From Nonomuraea spiralis (GTDB lineage Bacteria; Actinomycetota; Actinomycetes; Streptosporangiales; Streptosporangiaceae), in assembly GCF_014648435.1 (NCBI RefSeq), contig NZ_BMRC01000011.1, positions 303,325 to 367,324 of the forward strand: 64,000 nucleotides of DNA. Direction: 5' to 3'. Under the pieces are notes generated by a model, which did no database searches, was not told the DNA's origin, and saw nothing but the letters and a program-made list of their open reading frames with translations. Below, piece after piece: positions 33,521-41,500 of this stretch. Position 1 is the first letter of the stretch, and the number at the start of each line of letters is the position of its first letter. Made by a program: the position numbers and the translations under genes.

Positions 33521-34279
33521 ATGAGCTACGAGTCGGGCAAGGGCCTGTACTACAAGGCGGCCGCCACCGCTTCTGGCGCGGCGGTCCTGATCAGGCGTCC
33601 CTGGGCCTTTTACATAGTGAGCATGATCGGGATCATGATCTCCGATCCGGGGCGCATGTCGGGGTCGTCCAAGACCTGGCGCACCACCGACAACGGCGGG
33701 ACGACCTCCGAACTGGCCGCGCTTGAGGAGCAGCTCAAGCAACTGCAGGCCACGGTCACGGGCACGGGGACCACCTGGGAGGGCACGGCACGCGAGAAGT
33801 TCGACGAGGCCTACGCGGAGTTCACCAAGTCCCTGGCCACGCTCAGGTCGACACGGAACGCCACCGGCGAGGCGGTCGACCAGAGCGCGAAGTTGTACTA
33901 CATAGGGGGGCTCACCTTCGTGAGCATCGCCGGCATGATGCTGACATACGCCCTGGCGATGCTCGCCGTGAAACGCTATGTCCCGTTCGCCTACGTGCTC
34001 GACCTCAAGGTCGGCAAGGCCGCCGTCAGCGCCGGGAGGAAGGTGCTGATCAAGCACGGCATCGCGGTCACCCTCCTCGGCACCCTGTTCTACCAGGCCG
34101 TCCAGATGTCCGAGTCCAGCGGGAAGGCGTTCCCCACGATGAAGGGCATACCGAACGAGCTCGACACCCTGAAGTCCGGCGACCTGCCGGAGTTCAGCAA
34201 CACCGCGCTCGAGTACAGCGTGGAGAGCCACTCGCTGATGCCCAAGCTGGACACGCAGGGCGGTCTCCCCCGCACCTGA
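33521..34279 (+). CDS. T7SS-associated membrane protein with WXG hairpin
   Basis: 252 residues, ATG immediately after the preceding TAG, GGAGG at 33511-33515. A hydrophobic stretch at about 26-42 is followed by a coiled helical hairpin with 'TGTTWEGTAREKFDEAYAEF' (WxG at about 86), then membrane helices at about 125-150 and 180-195, and a soluble C-terminus. The layout parallels the protein at 27423. It is the last gene of the operon starting at 30000 and converges on eccB. Function unknown. Confidence 0.68.
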   Translation: MSYESGKGLYYKAAATASGAAVLIRRPWAFYIVSMIGIMISDPGRMSGSSKTWRTTDNGGTTSELAALEEQLKQLQATVTGTGTTWEGTAREKFDEAYAEFTKSLATLRSTRNATGEAVDQSAKLYYIGGLTFVSIAGMMLTYALAMLAVKRYVPFAYVLDLKVGKAAVSAGRKVLIKHGIAVTLLGTLFYQAVQMSESSGKAFPTMKGIPNELDTLKSGDLPEFSNTALEYSVESHSLMPKLDTQGGLPRT

Positions 34280-34290
34280 GCGGACGGGCT

Positions 34291-35724
34291 TCAGGACCGG
34301 CGGGGGAGGCGTTCGGACGACGTCTCCGCGACGGGCTTCCGCGCGGCGGCGGGGTCCAGGAGCGGGCCCTCCGGGATGAGCCGCAGCAGATGCGCGGGCA
34401 CCGGCGCCACCTGGGCGGCGTCGTAGCCCAGCGTGCCGACGAGGTCGGGGGAGGCCAGCCGGAACCGTTTGCCCTCGTCGGTGATGAGGGAGTACTCGTG
34501 GATGGCGTCGGTCTGGCCTTCGCCCGAGAGCTGGCCGGCCAGCGCCGCGCCGCCGGGAGGCAGCAGCACCTGGTCGACGCGGTCGGGGTTGCCGCTGCTC
34601 GGCGGCTTCGGGATGGCCAGCGTCGCCCCGGTCGTCAGCCGTGCCCGGACCGAGCCCTTGAGCGTGTCGGCGTACACCGCGCACAAGGGCGCGTCCGCCG
34701 CCGGGGCGCGGAAGCGCGGCATGGTGACCGGCAGCCCGCCGCCCAGGACGCGCAGGGCCGACATCTTGGCGGCGTTGACGGTGGCGGCGTCCACGGCGAT
34801 CGGGCGTACCCGGCCGCCGCCGTAGGCGATCTTGGTGTCCGGGTCCTGGAGCAGGAGCGTCGCCTGTGTGTGGGTGAGGGGCGTGAGGCCGTCGGCGAGC
34901 AGCACGTACCAGCGTTCCGGCACGCCGGGCACGGCGGCCAGCGTGAAGACCTGCCCCACCCGCGCGGGCGGGCCGCCGGGGCCCGGCACCCGCTTGCCGC
35001 GCTGCGCGATCGCCGGTGCGGCGAAGTCCGGACCCGCGGGGATGGAGTTCACCCAGGAGATCGGTACGCGGCGCGGCGTCTGGTCGGTGAGCCGGCGTGG
35101 GCTGCTGACCAGCATGCGGTAGTTGTTCCACAACACCCAGTTCTGCTGCCCGTCGTCGACGAGCAGCGCGTCGGTGCCCACCGGCGTGCCGCCGACGTCG
35201 ATCCCGCCCAGCAGTGTGACGTACGGACGCCGCACCCCTGTCGCGTCCTGCTGTTCGACCACGCAGACCGTCCACGGAGATCTGACCAGCTTCTGGGGCT
35301 TCGGCAGCGAGTCGGGCGCGCCCGAGATGCCGACCTTCTGCCCCCGTGCGAAGCCGGCCAGCGACTCGGCCGACACCGTACGGACCTTGATCTCCTGGCT
35401 GTCCAGCAGGAGCCTGGCGGAGACGTAGTTCTCCACCGGCTGGAGCTTGCCGTCGCTCTGGTTGTAGACGTAGGAGGCGCCGGTCTCCTCCTCCACGAGG
35501 AGTTGGCCCGCCTCCTTGAGCTTGGTGGCCCCTCCTGGGCTGAGCATGCCCCAGATCCCGAACCCGGCCGTGATCAGCACCAGCAGGATGATGCCGGCGA
35601 AGGTCGCCACGTTGTACCGCCGCATGGGGGACTCGGGCAGATCGGGCTCGCCCTGCAGCAGCGCCAGACCCAGGCGCTGGGTCATCAGTTTGTGCGCCTG
35701 GTAGAGATCCTTTCGGGTCTGCAT
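34291..35724 (-). CDS. eccB: Type VII secretion protein EccB
   Basis: 477 residues from ATG 35724 (MQTRKDLYQAHKL); a TTG three codons upstream is less likely. The N-terminal cytoplasmic helix is followed by one membrane helix ('GIILLVLITAGFGIW', about residues 42-60) and a large extracytoplasmic domain with the repeated strands and two Cys ('WTVCVVEQ' and 'APLCAVYAD') conserved in EccB. EccB anchors the T7SS core complex on the outer face of the cell membrane. It is transcribed alone, divergent from the gene at 35838. Confidence 0.95.
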   Translation of the reverse strand: MQTRKDLYQAHKLMTQRLGLALLQGEPDLPESPMRRYNVATFAGIILLVLITAGFGIWGMLSPGGATKLKEAGQLLVEEETGASYVYNQSDGKLQPVENYVSARLLLDSQEIKVRTVSAESLAGFARGQKVGISGAPDSLPKPQKLVRSPWTVCVVEQQDATGVRRPYVTLLGGIDVGGTPVGTDALLVDDGQQNWVLWNNYRMLVSSPRRLTDQTPRRVPISWVNSIPAGPDFAAPAIAQRGKRVPGPGGPPARVGQVFTLAAVPGVPERWYVLLADGLTPLTHTQATLLLQDPDTKIAYGGGRVRPIAVDAATVNAAKMSALRVLGGGLPVTMPRFRAPAADAPLCAVYADTLKGSVRARLTTGATLAIPKPPSSGNPDRVDQVLLPPGGAALAGQLSGEGQTDAIHEYSLITDEGKRFRLASPDLVGTLGYDAAQVAPVPAHLLRLIPEGPLLDPAAARKPVAETSSERLPRRS

Positions 35725-35837
35725 GACGGACAATGTTACGCAGGTTGCGAAAGAAACTTAATGATGATGGATATCACGCTTTTATACGGCATGGCCGCCT
35801 AGTAGGCTTCTTGATCAACCACATGCGGGAGGCTGTC
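35725..35837. promoter_or_regulatory. AT-rich divergent promoter region of eccB
   Basis: 113 bp between eccB and the next plus-strand gene. It is markedly AT-rich for this genome (GAAAGAAACTTAATGATGAT at 35756-35775, then CTTTTATACGG), as expected for back-to-back promoters. I cannot assign individual boxes with confidence. Confidence 0.45.
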
Positions 35838-36257
35838 ATGGCACCAACCGACAATGGTTGGCATTTGGAGCAGAGCTGGCCGGGTCTGGTCGCCGACAGG
35901 GACGGTGTCGAGTACGCTCCGGCGGAGCTGGTAAAAGTCGCCAGCGCCCTTTGGGCGAAATTCCCCGAACTGTACGGCAGCGATCCGAACGCCCGGCCAA
36001 CCACCGCCACGAGGCCCGGTCAGGGCTCCCAGCCCGACGTGGAGGGACAGGGCGCATCGTTGCAGGTGTTCGCCGATCACCTCGAACATGTGAAGCGCTG
36101 GGACGGCGGCAAGAGCTTCGCCGCGGCGCTCATGCAGGGCCACAAGGAGTTGACCACGGTCTACGAGCAGGTCAACGAGAAGCTCAGGATCGCGTTCGCG
36201 CTCATCGACGCGGGCGCGGGCAACTACAAGCGCGCCGACGCCGCGAACGGGGGCTAG
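35838..36257 (+). CDS. Small partner-type T7SS protein (second copy)
   Basis: 139 residues from ATG 35838, with GGGAGG at 35827-35832; upstream in-frame sequence looks like promoter, not gene. Mostly helical, ending 'FALIDAGAGNYKRADAANGG'. It resembles the protein at 30742 in length, composition and end motif, and likewise sits directly before an IWxGP protein, here with two bases between stop and start. Probably the secretion partner of that protein. Confidence 0.6.
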   Translation: MAPTDNGWHLEQSWPGLVADRDGVEYAPAELVKVASALWAKFPELYGSDPNARPTTATRPGQGSQPDVEGQGASLQVFADHLEHVKRWDGGKSFAAALMQGHKELTTVYEQVNEKLRIAFALIDAGAGNYKRADAANGG

Positions 36258-36259
36258 AG

Positions 36260-37519
36260 ATGGCCGTGGACGTGTCCGGTGACCACACGATCCGCCCCAG
36301 CGGGGGCGCGTCCTTCGCCGTCGACGACGACGGCCGGAGCGTGGATGGCATCAAGAAAGTGATCACCGAGATCGATGTGCCGTCCCTCCAGCAGGCGGCG
36401 GCGTCCTACCTGTCGGCCGCCGATCGACTCACCTCGATGAACGAGGCCCTGGTGTCGGGCGCGACCGCGATGGCCAAGATCTGGGAAGGGCCCTCGTCGG
36501 TGGAGTCGCAGCAGTCGCTGCGCACGCTGCACGCCACCATCCGCGAGCTGGCGGACAAGTTCAGGGCGGTGGGCCGGCCGCTGGAGGCGCTCTGCACGCG
36601 GCTGCTGGCCCACCGGGATTTCGTGGAGCACAAGGGCCAGGCGTGGAGCGACAACGACGAGACCTGGGACGACAGCATCCCCGGCTGGTACAGGACGATG
36701 AACGCCGGGTACGAGTGGGGCTCCTCGGACGAGCTGGCCGGCCAGCATCTCCGGCTGCTCAACAACGACCTGCTCAAGGTCTACGAGCAGTGGCCGTTCA
36801 GCATCCACAAGGTCGTGCCCGACCTCAAGGAACCGACGGCTCCGAGCCCCCCGGTGGAGACGCCTGACGACACCGGGGGCGACGACATCGATCCGGATTC
36901 CTTCACCCGTCCCGACGACGACTTCCAGGGCGACGACTTCGACGCCGTCGACGACACCTCGCCCGACGACACGTCCACGCCCGACCTGCCCGGCGACACC
37001 CTCAGCTCGGACGGCTACCCGGACGGGAGCACCCCGGACGGTTCCGGCACGGGCACCGACCCCGGCGGGACCTACCCCGGCACCGGCACCCCCGGTGGCA
37101 GGGATCCCGACGGCGCCGACCGCGCCGCGTACCCCGGCGGCGGCACCGGCCCGGACACCGGCGCCGGCCTGCCGGGCACGGGCGGCCTGCCGGACACCTC
37201 CGGCTCGACCACCCTGGAGGACTTCCAGCGCCCGGCCGGCTGGAACCCGAACACCTCCACCTCCTTCCCGAACGGGAACATCCCGCCCGCGGGCAACGGC
37301 ACCGGCAACGGTGTCGGCGGCACCATGACCGGCGTCGGCGCCCTCCCGCTCAACGCCAGATCCGCGTCCGCGAGCGGCAGCGGCTTCCCGTTCATGCCGA
37401 TGGGCGGTGCGGGGGCGGCCGGCGAGGAGGAGGAGAAGGAGAACAGCACCTGGCTGCACGAGGACGACGACGTCTGGGGCAACGACGCGGGCGACGCCGT
37501 CTCCGGCAAAATCGGCTAA
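36260..37519 (+). CDS. T7SS IWxGP protein with conserved tail (second copy)
   Basis: 419 residues from ATG 36260. Helical N-terminal domain with 'AMAKIWEGPSSVESQQSLRT' around residue 74, similar in layout to the protein at 31125, then 'YEQWPFSIHKVV' closing the domain. An acidic Asp/Pro/Gly/Thr-rich region of about 190 residues leads to the tail 'PFMPMGGAGAAG' and 'STWLHEDDDVW'. Likely a T7SS substrate. Its 3' end overlaps the convergent gene at 37516 by four bases. Confidence 0.7.
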   Translation: MAVDVSGDHTIRPSGGASFAVDDDGRSVDGIKKVITEIDVPSLQQAAASYLSAADRLTSMNEALVSGATAMAKIWEGPSSVESQQSLRTLHATIRELADKFRAVGRPLEALCTRLLAHRDFVEHKGQAWSDNDETWDDSIPGWYRTMNAGYEWGSSDELAGQHLRLLNNDLLKVYEQWPFSIHKVVPDLKEPTAPSPPVETPDDTGGDDIDPDSFTRPDDDFQGDDFDAVDDTSPDDTSTPDLPGDTLSSDGYPDGSTPDGSGTGTDPGGTYPGTGTPGGRDPDGADRAAYPGGGTGPDTGAGLPGTGGLPDTSGSTTLEDFQRPAGWNPNTSTSFPNGNIPPAGNGTGNGVGGTMTGVGALPLNARSASASGSGFPFMPMGGAGAAGEEEEKENSTWLHEDDDVWGNDAGDAVSGKIG

Positions 37520-38082
37520 CCCGCAGAGGACCGGCGCAGCTCCCGCAGCGTGCGTTCGGCGACGGCCTGGCTCACCGCCGGACATCGGTGGTCCTGTGCC
37601 GCGATGTGCGCGCAGAGCTCCTCGTCCGGCCGGATGCCGTGCTCCTCCAGGTAGTAGGTGACGGTGTCCGTCCAGACCCAGGTGCCGTCGGTCCGGAAGC
37701 TGAGCGGCACCACCGCGCCGCGCGCCGGGTCGAGCCGATCGAGGTCGAGATTCGCCGTGGAGAGAACGGCCGCGCCGGCCCTCAGGTAGGCGACCAGCCG
37801 CGGGTCCCGCACCCGCGGACGGTCGGTCAGGAAGTACGGCACGCCGTCCCTGACCCCGTCGAAGACCCTGGCCACCGAGATCTCCGGAACGATCTCCACG
37901 TAGCCGTCGCTCCAGCCGCGCAACCCGTCGAACGCCTCGGCCGGGCTCCACTCCCGCGCGGCGGCCATCGACTCGATCAACGACCGGACGTCGGCCGAGC
38001 TGTACTCCACCTGGTCCCCGGCCCGCGTCACCCTGCCGATGACCGTGCCGGAGGCGATGACGACCACCTTGAGCGTGCTCAT
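37516..38082 (-). CDS. Unknown protein downstream of the giant gene, possible immunity protein
   Basis: 188 residues. N-terminal strands 'STLKVVVIASGTVIGRVTRA' lead into a helix and 'LRGWSDGYVEIVPEISVAR', then mostly alpha/beta sequence with two Cys ('EELCAHIAA', 'DHRCPAVS'). No membrane segment or signal peptide, so it should stay in the cytoplasm. Its ATG overlaps the stop of the gene before it. Being the last cistron after the giant toxin-like gene makes it an immunity candidate. No family recognised. Confidence 0.55.
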   Translation of the reverse strand: MSTLKVVVIASGTVIGRVTRAGDQVEYSSADVRSLIESMAAAREWSPAEAFDGLRGWSDGYVEIVPEISVARVFDGVRDGVPYFLTDRPRVRDPRLVAYLRAGAAVLSTANLDLDRLDPARGAVVPLSFRTDGTWVWTDTVTYYLEEHGIRPDEELCAHIAAQDHRCPAVSQAVAERTLRELRRSSAG

Positions 38083-38540
38083 GCGCCGCTCACCTGGACG
38101 AACCCCGCCTGCCCGAGGCTCGACAACAAGGAGAGGTCGTCCGTGGGGTCGATCCAGACGATCTCCCCGGTGGGCCTCGGCGGCGGGCAGAGCGTGGTGA
38201 CGAGCACGAGCGGCACGGCCGCGGTCCAGTGCTCGACGAGGGGCATCCGCGCGCGGTCGGCCAGGATCACCTCACGCTCTCCGTCCGTGCAGTCGCCGAA
38301 CCGTCCTGCCGCCGCCAGCACGGCCTGCAGCCGCGCCGCGGCGGCGAGCGCGTAACGTTCCCTGTCCTCCAGGGTGCCGGCATAGCCGGGGATCAGCTCC
38401 GTGATCAGTTCGGCGGGCTCGTCGCCGTAGATCCGCCACCAGCCGTCGATGACCTCGTAGGCGTACGGCGTGCCGTCGGCCCTGGCCGGGGGTGGCGGCG
38501 GCGCCTCGGCCGCCGACGTGTTCCTGACGCGTACGCTCAT
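38079..38540 (-). CDS. Unknown small protein directly after the giant gene, possible immunity protein
   Basis: 153 residues from ATG 38540, five bases after the giant gene's stop; ATG 38552 would overlap that gene. A Pro-rich start is followed by 'YEVIDGWWRIYGDEPAELIT', a helical middle and C-terminal strands 'VPLVLVTTLCPPPRP' and 'EIVWIDPTDD'. Cytoplasmic by sequence. The tight spacing after a large exported protein and the coupling (ATGA) to the next gene fit an immunity or chaperone function. I do not recognise the family. Confidence 0.55.
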   Translation of the reverse strand: MSVRVRNTSAAEAPPPPPARADGTPYAYEVIDGWWRIYGDEPAELITELIPGYAGTLEDRERYALAAAARLQAVLAAAGRFGDCTDGEREVILADRARMPLVEHWTAAVPLVLVTTLCPPPRPTGEIVWIDPTDDLSLLSSLGQAGFVQVSGA

Positions 38541-38545
38541 CTCGC

Positions 38546-41500
38546 TCACCATCGTCCGTCGTCCGAGGCCGGCTGCCATGTCGTGATCGCGAACAGGGCG
38601 GTCAGCTGTTCCTTGTCGGCCTGGCGGGGGAACAGGGTGTTCACCATCTCGATGAAGGAGGCCGCGTCCCGCCGCGGGTCCCGGTCGTGTTCGAGGTGGG
38701 TGCCCAGTTGTTCCCGCGCGGGCAGGTGCTCCTCGCCGTTGCGCGCGTAGTCCACGATGGCGGCGACGAGCTTGATCCGTGCCTGGATGAACGAGGGATC
38801 CAGATGCCCGTCGTTGTGGCGGAACTCCACGTGATCGTCGGCCGTGCCGATGACATGGGCCAGGTTGAGTGCGGAGGGGCGGCGGTGGACCTCGCGGAGC
38901 TCTTCCGTCGAGCGCTCGGTGCCGCCGGTGACCTCGTTGGGCTCGCAGTGCCGGTAGGGCCGGTGCATGCCGTAGGGCTCCCTGGGGTTCTGCCCGAGCC
39001 GGAACAGGATGTCCTCGTAGCCGTAGTAGAGCGTGAGCAGCCGGTGCATGGCCTTCACGTCGGTGCCGAGCCCCGGGGCGCCGACATGGATGTGCCCGCC
39101 GGTCGCCAGGGTGATCTCGCCGCCGTGGGACTTGATGATCTCGGTGATCCGGGCCAGCTCCGCCCACGTCCGCTCGGTGTCCCGGAGGATGCCGGAGACG
39201 AACTCGCCGGCGATGAGACGCGGGTTCGCCTCCCGTTCCATGTACGGCCGGCCGCTCATCGAGTCGGGGGCCTTGTGGTGACCGAACACCTTCGGGCTCG
39301 CGGCGAGCCCCGCCCGGTGGAGCTCGGCGGTCATCAGGCGCACGTCGCCGGCCCGGACGCCCCTGGTCCCGCCCGCGTGGGCGAACTCCAGCTCCAGCCC
39401 GAAGGGCACGTCCGTGGCCATCGCGTCTTGCGTCATGTACGGCACCACGGACGCGACGTCCTCGCCGGCCGCCAGCCGCCGGGTCACGTCCTCGACGACC
39501 TCGTTGTGGTCGTCGAAGTCCCAGCCGAAATGGCTCTGGACCCGGGCCGGCGCCGGCGCCGCGGGCGCCAGCAGCGAGATCTCGCCCTTGGCGTGCATCC
39601 CGATGTGGTAGAGCCTCTTGAGCGCCTCTTCGTAGGCGGGAAGGAAGCCGCTGTCCCGGTAATGGGAAGCCAGCGACATCATGACGTCGGTGAGGAAGTC
39701 CACGTCCTGCCGGCTCAGTGGGTTGTCGACCCATACGGGACGGTTGTCGGGTCCGGTCGCGACGAAGTTGCCGCGGAGAACCTTACCGACTGCCGGGACG
39801 GAGCTGGTGTCGGTGCCGGACACCAAGGCGGCGCGTCCGCGATCGACGCGGGGCACGATGAAGGCGCGTCCGTGATCGACGCCGGCCATACCGGGGCCCG
39901 TGTCGTAGAGGTTGTTCGGGTGCCGGTCGCTGTTGAGGATCAACAGGTCGAGGAGTTCGAGCAGGATCGCGTTGCGCTTGGCGTTCGTGTCCGCCCTGCC
40001 GACGGGGTGCGTGCCGTGGACGTACTCCATGAAGACCATGCGTGGATCCGTCGGGTGCGCGACGACGATGGGGACGTCGGCCCCGATGAGCCGTCCCACC
40101 AGTGACCCCATGACCTCGGCCCTGGCTTCGATGATGCCTGTCCGCTTCCGTACGATCTTGGTGCCGTCCTCCAGGGTGAGGTGCGCCACGGTGCCGTCTA
40201 TGCCCTGCTCCCCGAACAACTCCCACTCGTGCGGATCGGCCGCGAGCGCTTCGTCGACGGCGCTTTGGGGCAGGCCGCGCTGTTCAGGGACGGGCGTCCG
40301 GGCCGGGACGGCGAAGGGCGTGGCGGGCGTCACCCTCCTGGACGGGTGGGCCTGCAACCACTGGCCGTCGTCGTCGAACGGGAAGACCGGCCGTCCGTCC
40401 GCGTCGTATCCCTGAACGGCCGCGGTGTGAGCCTGCCTGTCGGCGCCGATGTAGACGATCTCGTTGCCCGCCAGGATCGACCGGCCGGTGAGGTCGGCCA
40501 GTTCCTGGAGCACCGCCGGGTCGCGGGCCGTCTCGCAGCCCAGGATGCGTATCCACGCGTCGGGCTGCGCGAGCACGCGCGGGTCGTGGGCGAGCATGGT
40601 GCCCAGGTCGGCCGCGCTGAGTCGTTCGGAGCCTATGAAGAAACCGGTGCCGTCACCGGCGATCGCGACGTCGATGGTGCCGATGGAGCGTCGCAGCAGG
40701 CGTGGATCGGCCGTGGGCATGACCGCGGAGCTCTCGTCGCGGTACCAGATGCCCGCGTTGACCTCGCGGCGATGCCTGGAGATCAGGTCCCGGTGCCGGG
40801 CGCTCAGCGGTGGCGCGGACACCGGGCCGGACGACTCGACGGGGCTGACGGCCGCCAGAGGCGGGACGCGAGGTATGTGTCCCTTGCGCTCCGTACGACT
40901 GGACCGCGGATCCTCCGGCATCGCTGCCAGCTTGGGACCGAGCCAGGCCCTGAGCTGCTCCCCGACCACCGCCGAGGTGTCGGCGGGCAGGAAGTACCGG
41001 AACTGCGCCGATGGCTGGGCGGCGTTCTCGACACGGAGGTTGCCCAGAGACGTGGTCTCCACGGCTCCGTCCGCGGCCAGCACGACCCGTCCGGTGTACC
41101 AGGCGAGCTCCTGCGCGAAGGTCGTCGTCCCGTCATGGGGGCCGGCCAGTATGATCGCGGCGTCCTGCGGCAGGTCGGGGGAGCACAGCAGCATCGCCGC
41201 GACCACCTCGGCCCGCAGGAGCCGGTCGTCGACTATCATCCCCCGCTGGGAGTAGCGGCCCTCGACCACGAAGGCGCCCTCGACGGGCCGTACCGTGTGC
41301 CGCTTCGCCGCGCCGGCGTCCTGACCGGTGCGGACGCGCAGACCCGCCGCGGTCGGGGTGACCGCGTTCCGCCGGAGATGGTTCGCCAGGTCCCAGGCCA
41401 GTTCATCGGTGAGCCCGATCCTCGGCGTGACCACCGGTCCCGTTCGTTCCTGGGCCCGGCGCTGCGTGAGGAAGTAATGGACCTCACCGTTGTCGGCGGT

